From: Patescibacteria group bacterium UBA6263
GTDB lineage: Bacteria; Patescibacteriota; Gracilibacteria; Absconditabacterales; Absconditicoccaceae
Assembly (NCBI GenBank): GCA_002441085.1
Contig: DJVF01000016.1
Location: 1 to 10,605, forward strand
Direction of reading: 5' to 3'
DNA: 10,605 nt
Part shown: positions 1 to 5,870 of the stretch, piece after piece
Numbering within the stretch: position 1 is the stretch's first letter
How the letters are laid out: each line of letters opens with the position of its first letter
Program-made: the position numbers and the translations under genes
The notes under the pieces: generated by a model
Databases searched by the model: none
The model's input: the letters and a program-made list of their open reading frames with translations, nothing else
Told to the model about the DNA's origin: nothing

Positions 1-559
1 ACAAACCTATCGACAAAAATGAATATCTGCTTGTGCTGTATGTGATGGATGATTGCCTATGTTTAGAAACAAAACATTAGTTGTGATTTGATGATGAGAT
101 GTCGCAGCAGAGGAGGCTTTGCATATCAGCCATTTTGCTTCCAAAGTACTTCTTCTTGTTAGGAGAAATGAACTCAGAGCATCCAAAGCTATGCAAGACA
201 AGTTAATGAATAATCCTAAAATAGAAATTATGCGAAATACTGAAGCACTAGAAGCTATTTGAGAAAACTTCCTTACATGATTAAAAATCAAAAATAACAA
301 AACCAGTGAAGAATCTTTATTGGAATGTTCGGGTTTGTTTTATGCAATCTGACATACTCCCAATACAACTTTCTTAAACTGACAAATCACTACTGATGAA
401 AGCTGATATATAGTTACCAATCCTTGAACAACACAAACCAATGTTCCTTGAGTATTTGCTGCTGGTGATGTTCAAGACAAAAAATATAGACAAGCAATTA
501 CTTCTGCTGGAAGTGGTTGCATGGCAGCACTAGAAGCTGAAAAGTTTTTAAGTATATAA
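1..559 (+). CDS. trxB: Thioredoxin reductase, C-terminal part (5' end outside the window)
   Basis: FAD-dependent enzyme that passes electrons from NADPH to thioredoxin in the cytoplasm. The frame enters at position 2 and gives 185 residues before TAA, against roughly 310-320 for the family, so the N-terminal FAD domain is missing. Visible are the redox-active CxxC in ACAVCDGG (residues 10-17), the NADPH-binding GGGD with VAAEEA after it (30-39), an RRNELRA segment, GHTPNT, and the closing FAD motif AAGDVQDKKYRQAITSAG. Twelve of 17 glycines are in-frame TGA, including all three of GGGD. Under the standard code the gene would be shredded, whereas with UGA=Gly every family motif is restored. The thioredoxin gene lies about 140 bases downstream on the same strand, so the pair forms a complete thioredoxin system. 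Identification is firm. Confidence 0.95.
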
Positions 560-565
560 AGTTTT

Positions 566-659
566 TGCCCCACCCTTAATCCCTCCCCATTGCATGGAGA
601 GGGAAATACTAGTTCCCTCTATACGAAGTGGAGAGGGGTGCCGAAGGCGGGGTGAGGGG
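566..659. repeat. GC-rich, multiply self-complementary intergenic repeat
   Basis: A stretch far richer in GC than the AT-rich surroundings. It holds several nested inverted repeats: 581-589 with 595-603 (one mismatch, loop TTGCA), 599-605 with 613-619 (GAGGGAA/TTCCCTC, perfect), 615-624 with 628-637 (one mismatch, loop GAA), and GCCGAAGGC at 640-648. The second stem shares bases with the first and third, so alternative folds are possible. The end, GGCGGGGTGAGGGG, resembles a hairpin repeat I associate with intergenic regions of diverse bacteria; that link is memory, not a search. It has no T tract, so it is not a simple terminator. It lies between trxB and the thioredoxin gene and may influence their shared transcript. 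Confidence 0.7.
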
Positions 660-699
660 ATTTAATCAGTTAATCTTTTAATCTTTAAATAATACAATT

Positions 700-1044
<345 letters not shown>

Positions 1045-1207
1045 TATAAAACATTTGAGAGTAAGTTTGATAGCCTCATCATTTATATATCTAATAAATA
1101 CTTATCAATCCTCAAAGTTGATTATTAGTTAGTGTTATGTAAACATTCAAAGTACTAAATTAAATGATATATAAATTTTAACTTGATTTACATTTGATTA
1201 TATTTAT

Positions 1208-1240
1208 AAAAAACAGGTCCTCATAGGGCCTGATTTTTTG
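1208..1240 (+). terminator. Rho-independent terminator after thioredoxin
   Basis: Stem CAGGTCC (1214-1220), loop TCATA, stem GGGCCTG (1226-1232) with one T-G pair, then a run of six T. An A run precedes it. The preceding 1045-1207 shows no coding potential or RNA gene that I can recognise. Confidence 0.85.
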
Positions 1241-1272
1241 TAATTTATTTAATGATAAATTGCTGATTATAT

Positions 1273-1345
1273 GCTCCCGTAGTTCAACGGGATAGAATAG
1301 CTCTCTCCTAAGGAGCGGATACAGGTTCGAGTCCTGTCGGGGGTA
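1273..1345 (+). tRNA. tRNA-Arg, anticodon CCT
   Basis: A complete cloverleaf of 73 bases. The acceptor stem pairs GCTCCCG with CGGGGGT (two G-T wobbles), and the discriminator is A1345. The D arm starts GTTC. The anticodon stem is GCTCT/GGAGC with loop CTCCTAA, giving anticodon CCT at 1307-1309, which reads AGG. The T arm is ACAGG-TTCGAGT-CCTGT. The 3' CCA is not encoded, so it must be added by CCA-transferase. It stands alone between the thioredoxin terminator and the rpsO leader. Confidence 0.95.
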
Positions 1346-1351
1346 AATAAG

Positions 1352-1438
1352 ACGTTAAAATGTAAAATATTTCTGCATTGCTACATTTATACGTTTCTAC
1401 GAATAGTTAGTGGCCGACCAAACTACTTACTATCGTTC
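1352..1438 (+). promoter_or_regulatory. Candidate structured leader of rpsO
   Basis: Two consecutive inverted repeats sit between the tRNA and rpsO. The first pairs 1352-1364 with 1382-1394 (11 of 13 positions, 17-base loop). The second pairs ATAGT 1403-1407 with ACTAT 1429-1433, TAGT 1408-1411 with ACTA 1422-1425, and GG with CC around a CCGA loop. Neither is followed by a T tract, so they are not plain terminators. S15 is known in several bacteria to repress its own mRNA by binding a structured leader, so an autoregulatory element is plausible. The specific function here is inferred from position and folding only. Confidence 0.4.
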
Positions 1439-1469
1439 ACAAACTTTTATTTATTTTATATTTATAACT

Positions 1470-1778
1470 ATGGTAACCAAGAAAAAAACAACCACAAAAA
1501 CTAGTCCCAAGACTAGTACAAAACCAAACTCTAGAGTATCTGGAGAAACTATTCAAAGACATCAAAAAGATACTTGATCTCCAGAAGTACAGATTTTAGC
1601 TCTTAGTCAAGAAATTGAGTCTTTGCAATGACATTTAGTTTCACATCCCAAAGATGTAGATGCCAAAAGAAGTCTTTTAAAAAAAGTAGCTAAAAGAAGA
1701 AGATTATTGAAATACTTAAAAGAAAATGATTTGACTACATATTCACAAGTATCCAAAAAACTAAATTTAAAGGTTTAA
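1470..1778 (+). CDS. rpsO: 30S ribosomal protein S15
   Basis: Primary-binding protein of the small subunit, which organises the central domain of 16S rRNA. The 102-residue product holds the family core: RHQKDTGSPEVQ, followed by HLVSHPKDVDAKRSLLKKV and AKRRRLLKYLK. The core is normally about 88 residues. The excess is an N-terminal Lys/Thr/Ser-rich tail of roughly 20 residues. Two of three glycines are TGA, including the invariant Gly of DTGSPE. ATG 1470 lies after an A/T-only leader with no Shine-Dalgarno. The gene ends in TAA and is followed at once by a terminator, so it appears to be a single-gene unit, possibly controlled by the folded leader upstream. Confidence 0.96.
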
Positions 1779-1782
1779 ATAT

Positions 1783-1828
1783 AATCTATAGCAAGTTCTC
1801 TTGCTAATTTATAGATTTATTTTTTTTA
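1783..1828 (+). terminator. Rho-independent terminator after rpsO
   Basis: Inner stem GCAAG/CTTGC with loop TTCT (1791-1804), extended by an outer pairing of AATCTATA (1783-1790) with TATAGATT (1810-1817), then a T-rich tail. The hairpin begins five bases after the rpsO stop. Confidence 0.8.
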
Positions 1829-1851
1829 TTTATATAACGTTTTATATTATA

Positions 1852-3177
1852 ATGGCAAAAGACAATGCCTTCGCCTTACAAATCAAGTCAGGCGAAATAC
1901 AAATCCCATTCATCAAGGAATGATCCAAATTAAAATGAACAATATTAAAGAAGATAGAAAATTGAGTTCTTGTAGATTGTAATGATTGAGCATTTACTTG
2001 AGTGATTTTATCCAAAGAAGTCAAAGAATTAGAAAGATCCAAATTTGAATTATCTCCATGAAGAGAGATAGAAATAGAAATAATCAATCCAAGTATTAGA
2101 CATGAAGATGGTTATTATATAGTTTCAGTTACCAAACTTCTTCAGTATGATGTATGGAAATCTTTGTTAAGCAAATTTGAAAAGGATGATATACTGACTG
2201 TTATACCGACAGAAGCTAATCTTTGATGATTGCTTATAGATATGCATGGTATTAAATGATTTATACCACTATCTCAATTGGCTCCTATACATTATCCTAG
2301 AGTAGAAGACTGAGATCAAGAAGCTATATTTGGCAAACTATTGGATATAATATGAAAAGAAATCAATGTTAGAATAATCAATATAGATGAAGAAGAAAAG
2401 AGAATAATTTTATCAGAGAGAGAGGCTCTCAAAGAGGATAGAGAAAAGGTTCTAGCTGAATTGGCTGTCGGCAAAATATTTGATTGAGTTGTTAGCTGAG
2501 TTTCTTCTTATGGATTATTTGTAACTATATGATGAACAGTAGAGTGATTGGTACATATATCAGAGATTACATATTGACACGTAAGTAGTATAGATAGATT
2601 ATGAAGAGTATGAGACAAGGTCCAAGTTCAAGTAATATGATTAGAAAATTGAAAGATATCTCTATCTAGTAAAAAGTTAAAATGAGATCCTTGGTCAGAA
2701 TTACCCAAAAAATGCAAAATATGAGATGTTATAGAATGAGAAGTAATCAGATTTGTTCCATATTGAGTATTTATGAGAGTGTTTGATGATATCAACTGAC
2801 TTATACATCTTAGTGAATTATCTCAAAAATCAGTAAACAATCCAAATGAAGTAGTTAAACTTTGACAAGTAGTTAGAGCCAAAATTATATTATTAGATCC
2901 TAAAAATAGAAAAATCTGACTTAGCATGAAACTCACAGAAGAACCACGCAAAACAGTAGAAAAAAAGATTGATAAACCTACAGATACTCAATCTGCATCA
3001 CAAGATACCAGTGAACAAGCAGTAGAGGCTCCTAAGAAACCATGAAAATGATTGTGAGATATTGTCAAAAAATTGGCTGCAGAATCAAAGGTTGCCAAAA
3101 AGGTAAAAAAAACAGATGAACCTAAAGCAGAAAAAGTGGAAAAGAAACCTACAAAAAAAACAACCAAGAAAGAATAG
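1852..3177 (+). CDS. rpsA: 30S ribosomal protein S1
   Basis: RNA-binding ribosomal protein that delivers mRNA to the 30S subunit. The 441 residues contain four S1 (OB-fold) repeats at about 22-95, 106-190, 203-275 and 287-360. The third is the most canonical: GVVSGVSSYGLFVTIGG then EGLVHISEI. The fourth has EGEVIRFVPYGVFMRV then GLIHLSEL. Residues 361-441 form a low-complexity Lys/Glu/Thr-rich tail ending in KKPTKKTTKKE. Four domains resemble short S1 forms rather than the six-domain E. coli protein. By my count 31 of 37 glycines are TGA, the highest share in the window, so the standard code would leave no readable stretch longer than a few dozen codons in much of the gene. It ends in TAG and has its own terminator. 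With no Shine-Dalgarno at most local starts, S1 may matter more here for mRNA binding (inference). Confidence 0.95.
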
Positions 3178-3195
3178 TATAAACTAATTAATTAT

Positions 3196-3224
3196 AAACT
3201 GGACGCTAATGTCCAGTTTTTTTA
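3196..3224 (+). terminator. Rho-independent terminator after rpsA
   Basis: Perfect 9-bp stem AAACTGGAC (3196-3204) with GTCCAGTTT (3211-3219), loop GCTAAT, continuing into a run of seven T. It lies 18 bases after the rpsA stop. Confidence 0.92.
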
Positions 3225-3225
3225 T

Positions 3226-3251
3226 AAAAAAAGGAAGATAAAATCTTCCTT
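3226..3251 (-). terminator. Terminator for the TldD-family gene
   Basis: Perfect 9-bp stem pairing 3231-3239 (AAGGAAGAT) with 3243-3251, with a 3-base loop. Read on the - strand it is followed by a T run (the A run at 3226-3232), so it terminates the gene ending at 3281. It is back to back with the rpsA terminator, separating the convergent units. Confidence 0.85.
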
Positions 3252-3280
3252 ATTATGTTGACTCAATAGCCAATTATTTA

Positions 3281-4897
3281 CTATTCTTTCCAATTATCAG
3301 GTATAAATTTATCTCTCTCGAGATTTATATCTGAGTTTTTTTCTGGTTTAGGATCAGTTACAAAGTTGATACCATACAGTAGCATTGCTGGTGCTTTTTC
3401 ATGAGTAGGTACATAGCCTGATCCTGATCCACAAAATCCTTTCCCTTCTCCATAATGATTGGATACTATCTGTATAGATGCAAGAAAATCAGTAAGGTTA
3501 CTTGACAAGACGCCAGACCCTATAGATTCTCTTCGTCCATCTTTCCATACCTTGGTAACAGATTCAGCATACATATCAAAAGTTCCTGTTTCCACAAATA
3601 CTGCGCCACTCCGACTTTCTATTTCTAGATACCAATCATCTTGTTCAAAAACCATTTCTTTTATCTCATCAATAGAAATATTAGTATGAGATTCTACAAC
3701 CAAATTAGAAATCCTTGGCTCAGGTCTAACTATAACCATATTCCCATTTATATCTTCTCCGATAAAGGAAGCAGAGAGAAAGTGTCCGTTGGATTTTTGT
3801 TTTAGTCTGGCAGCAGTATTTCTATCTGTCAAATAGTTTTTGACTATGCCTTTTTTTAGTAAACAGACGTTTTGAGCAAGAGTTCCTTCCATGTCATACT
3901 TATAGCTTGCCAACATATTTTCATCTAGTGGCATGTCATAGATAGATATCTGATCTAAATTGGGCATATCTCCGTTGTTAGCAAACTTTTTTCCCAATTT
4001 ATTTTCAAATACCGTACTATTGCCATTGAGTATGTATTTAGCTGACAGCATGTGACCTGCTATAGCTTCATGAAAAAGAGTAGCAACAGAAACAGGTTTT
4101 AATAATATCGGATAAATCCCACTTTCTATCCTTTTCATTTCCATCTTTCCCAATCTTTTCTGCAACTTGATTTTGATTTCAGGTATTGAATTCACAATAT
4201 CATCAAAATTTTTGTAGTGGTCAGAAAATGCCCCATCAATCAGATTCTTTTTGTTGGATAGATAAGTAAAATTTAATAAGATAGAACAAATGCTTTGATC
4301 TTGTATTACTTTTGTTCCATGAGAGTTACAAACTATCCAAACTTTCTTTTGAAGATTCAAACTACCTTTTACTCCAGATATATTGCTTTGCATATACAAC
4401 CATCTAAAAAGACTTTGAATCTGATTCAATCCTTCTTGAGTAAACTCTTCAGCTTTAGCCGGTTCTTTTACATCAATATGCGTTTCTTCATTAGAAAATA
4501 AAGAAAACTTATTGTCCTTTACCTTACTAAGAAAAAATCCATTCACAGAAGCCATGATATTTGAACGAATGACTTTGATAAAAAATATTTTCAAATAGTC
4601 AGGATCAAGCAAAAGATCCGTATAAGGGAAGCTTATTCTCACTTTTTTACGATTGTTTTTTATCCATATTTGGATAAGCATTTGTGTGGTTTCATCTTCA
4701 AAAACTGAGTTGTTGCTTATTCCATTATCAAAATCAATGACTTTATCATGATAGTTCAATAAAGTAATTGAAATATCACTAATAGAGAAATTTCTTCTTA
4801 TTCCATTAGGATCTTCCATATTTACTTTGAGCTCCTTTGCGTACTGGATGCACCATTCTAGTACATCGGCTAATTTCTGATAATTAACTGTTTTCAT
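3281..4897 (-). CDS. TldD/PmbA-family metallopeptidase
   Basis: TldD-type proteins are cytoplasmic metalloproteases; in E. coli TldD/TldE act as a heterodimer on unfolded or modified peptides such as microcin B17. The 538-residue product is longer than E. coli TldD (about 480). It shows LFHEAIAGH at 275-282 with His276, Glu277 and His282, then YDMEGTLAQNV and KGIVKNYLTDRNTAARL (334-365), a RISNL segment, ESRSGAVFVETGTF, and GFCGSGSGYVP with Cys489, the expected third metal ligand. The usual motif is HExxxH; here the spacing is HExxxxH. No partner PmbA/TldE gene is in the window. Strikingly, none of about 31 glycines is TGA, unlike neighbouring genes. An in-frame TAA just upstream fixes the start, and the stop is TAG. 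Family assignment is good; the substrate is unknown. Confidence 0.85.
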   Translation of the reverse strand: MKTVNYQKLADVLEWCIQYAKELKVNMEDPNGIRRNFSISDISITLLNYHDKVIDFDNGISNNSVFEDETTQMLIQIWIKNNRKKVRISFPYTDLLLDPDYLKIFFIKVIRSNIMASVNGFFLSKVKDNKFSLFSNEETHIDVKEPAKAEEFTQEGLNQIQSLFRWLYMQSNISGVKGSLNLQKKVWIVCNSHGTKVIQDQSICSILLNFTYLSNKKNLIDGAFSDHYKNFDDIVNSIPEIKIKLQKRLGKMEMKRIESGIYPILLKPVSVATLFHEAIAGHMLSAKYILNGNSTVFENKLGKKFANNGDMPNLDQISIYDMPLDENMLASYKYDMEGTLAQNVCLLKKGIVKNYLTDRNTAARLKQKSNGHFLSASFIGEDINGNMVIVRPEPRISNLVVESHTNISIDEIKEMVFEQDDWYLEIESRSGAVFVETGTFDMYAESVTKVWKDGRRESIGSGVLSSNLTDFLASIQIVSNHYGEGKGFCGSGSGYVPTHEKAPAMLLYGINFVTDPKPEKNSDINLERDKFIPDNWKE

Positions 4898-4939
4898 ACT
4901 TTTTTATTTTTGGTTTAACATTTTGTTTTCATAATCCTT

Positions 4940-4967
4940 ATTATATATTAAAGTTTACAAATCAATA
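4940..4967 (-). promoter_or_regulatory. Probable promoter of the TldD-family gene
   Basis: On the - strand a consensus TATAAT lies at 4945-4940. A weak -35 candidate, CTATTG, lies 17 bases upstream and overlaps the palindrome. The -10 is about 43 bases before the start codon. Confidence 0.5.
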
Positions 4968-4978
4968 GATTTATTGAT
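4961..4978. promoter_or_regulatory. Operator-like palindrome between divergent genes
   Basis: Perfect inverted repeat ATCAATA (4961-4967) and TATTGAT (4972-4978) around GATT. It sits between the two divergent -10 boxes and overlaps the weak -35 of the leftward promoter. That is a typical site for a dimeric regulator acting on both genes. No regulator gene is recognised nearby, and in AT-rich DNA such a palindrome can arise by chance. Confidence 0.4.
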
Positions 4979-4996
4979 ATTTTAAGATATAATATG

Positions 4997-5024
4997 TTGA
5001 TATTTTATATATTTTGTATATAAA
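4997..5024 (+). promoter_or_regulatory. Probable promoter of the 5051 gene
   Basis: TTGATA (4997-5002), 16-base spacer, TATAAA (5019-5024), about 27 bases ahead of the start codon. A TTGATATTTT motif is repeated just upstream (4974-4983), next to a TATAAT at 4988-4993. Confidence 0.5.
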
Positions 5025-5050
5025 AGAACTGTAACAAAAACTAAAACGAT

Positions 5051-5491
5051 ATGAAAAAACTAGGTGTTTATCTGACGGATCACAAAAGAATTATCGTTAC
5101 ATCTTGTGCTAGCGATCTAAATTCTTTGTTAGGGAATCAAGCTGTTAAATCAAAATGGTTCCTAAATATTCCAAGTGAATTAGAAGCCTTCTTCATGCAA
5201 TATCCAGAAGAAAAAAGATTGTTTGATAAGGCATTTGCTTATTGGGTAATATGTGGGGTCTTCTCAAAAAATCAAAACGAAAAAGCATATGGAATGTTGA
5301 AAAGGGAATTGAAATCATTTAGCTCACAGCTGCTGATCAAAATTAGAGGTCTCATCAAAAAAGCTGTTAGTAATATTAAGTCCTTTTTTGAAAAAAGAGA
5401 GAGAGAAGTAAAAAAATTCTTCAAAGAAAATGATATTTCATTTCCTAAAAAGAAGAGCTATCAAAAAATCTTTTTAAAACAATTTAAATAA
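5051..5491 (+). CDS. Hypothetical basic protein, 146 residues
   Basis: I do not recognise a family. The first 85 residues are mixed, with a hydrophobic, aromatic patch around FDKAFAYWVICGVF (residues 59-72). The C-terminal half is strongly basic and probably helical, rich in Lys, Phe and Ser (for example KKAVSNIKSFFEKREREVKK). There is no clear signal peptide and no convincing membrane span. The gene has a plausible promoter and a strong terminator, so it looks like a complete single-gene unit. All five glycines use GGN codons and none uses TGA, as in the divergent TldD-family gene and unlike the rest of the window. The two may have arrived together. Whether it is a substrate, partner or unrelated cargo of the peptidase cannot be told from sequence. 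Confidence 0.75.
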   Translation: MKKLGVYLTDHKRIIVTSCASDLNSLLGNQAVKSKWFLNIPSELEAFFMQYPEEKRLFDKAFAYWVICGVFSKNQNEKAYGMLKRELKSFSSQLLIKIRGLIKKAVSNIKSFFEKREREVKKFFKENDISFPKKKSYQKIFLKQFK

Positions 5492-5505
5492 TTTCTATCA
5501 AAACT

Positions 5506-5527
5506 AGCTGGGTACCCCCAGCTTTTT
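5506..5527 (+). terminator. Rho-independent terminator after the 5051 gene
   Basis: Perfect 7-bp stem AGCTGGG (5506-5512) with CCCAGCT (5517-5523), loop TACC, followed by five T. It lies 15 bases after the stop codon. Confidence 0.9.
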
Positions 5528-5556
5528 ACTTATATAAAAGTTTTTAATATTTATTA

Positions 5557-5739
5557 TTATTTGATAAATCATTTCAAAAAATCTATATATTCTTGTAAAC
5601 TATCAGTGTCTTTGCAAGCTTTTGCATTCAACAAAATATCCTCAGCATTAGCAAGATTAGCTATTGCATATTCTATAGCTTCCAATTTATTTTTATTTTC
5701 GATTTCTTTTTTAAACTGATTTATAGTCAAACAATACAT
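5557..5739 (-). CDS. Small hypothetical protein, 60 residues
   Basis: The frame opens at ATG 5739 and ends at TAA 5557. It holds one in-frame TGA, read as Gly at residue 57, four codons before the stop, so it would look four residues shorter under the standard code. The product is mostly predicted helix with an alternating charged and hydrophobic pattern (KLEAIEYAIANLANAEDILL). It has no motif I recognise. It lies downstream of secA on the same strand but beyond the secA terminator, so it would need its own promoter or read-through. Use of TGA for Gly places it with the resident genome rather than with the TGA-free pair next door. It could be a fragment of a longer ancestral gene. Confidence 0.5.
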
Positions 5740-5770
5740 AAAAATATATTTTATCTCTAAAATAAATCGA

Positions 5771-5793
5771 GAAAAATCCCAAAAAGATTTTTC
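5771..5793. repeat. Inverted repeat between secA and the small gene
   Basis: Perfect 8-bp arms GAAAAATC (5771-5778) and GATTTTTC (5786-5793) around a 7-base loop; the pairing extends outward through TCG/CGA with one bulge. It lies between the secA terminator and the start of the 60-residue gene. Function unknown. Confidence 0.6.
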
Positions 5794-5806
5794 CGATGTT
5801 TTTATC

Positions 5807-5833
5807 TATAGGAATTGTTTTGAAATTCCTATA
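5807..5833. repeat. 10-bp perfect inverted repeat downstream of secA
   Basis: Arms TATAGGAATT (5807-5816) and AATTCCTATA (5824-5833) around a 7-base loop. It sits directly beyond the secA terminator, giving three hairpins in about 95 bases. No T tract follows on either strand, so it is not an ordinary terminator. Possible roles are mRNA 3'-end protection, a small RNA or a protein site; none can be shown. Confidence 0.65.
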
Positions 5834-5837
5834 TGGT

Positions 5838-5865
5838 AAAAAAACCTTGCATTCAAGCAAGGTTT
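5838..5865 (-). terminator. Rho-independent terminator of secA
   Basis: On the - strand AAACCTTGC pairs with GCAAGGTTT (5857-5865 with 5842-5850, loop 5851-5856), followed by a T run (the A run at 5838-5844). The hairpin begins six bases after the secA stop codon. Confidence 0.9.
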
Positions 5866-5870
5866 GTAAT

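Noticed and set aside
7..300. Minus-strand open frame of 97 codons
   Set aside because: It lies opposite trxB, whose conserved motifs clearly mark the coding strand.
1842..2087. Minus-strand open frame of 81 codons
   Set aside because: Antisense to the start of rpsA; no family resemblance.
3459..3689. Plus-strand open frames inside the TldD-family gene (also 4295-4501)
   Set aside because: Antisense shadows of a long, motif-bearing gene.
3178..5556. Insertion-sequence or att-site boundaries for the TGA-free island
   Set aside because: I compared the two edges by eye and found no shared direct repeat, no terminal inverted repeats and no recombinase gene, so a mechanism of entry cannot be claimed.
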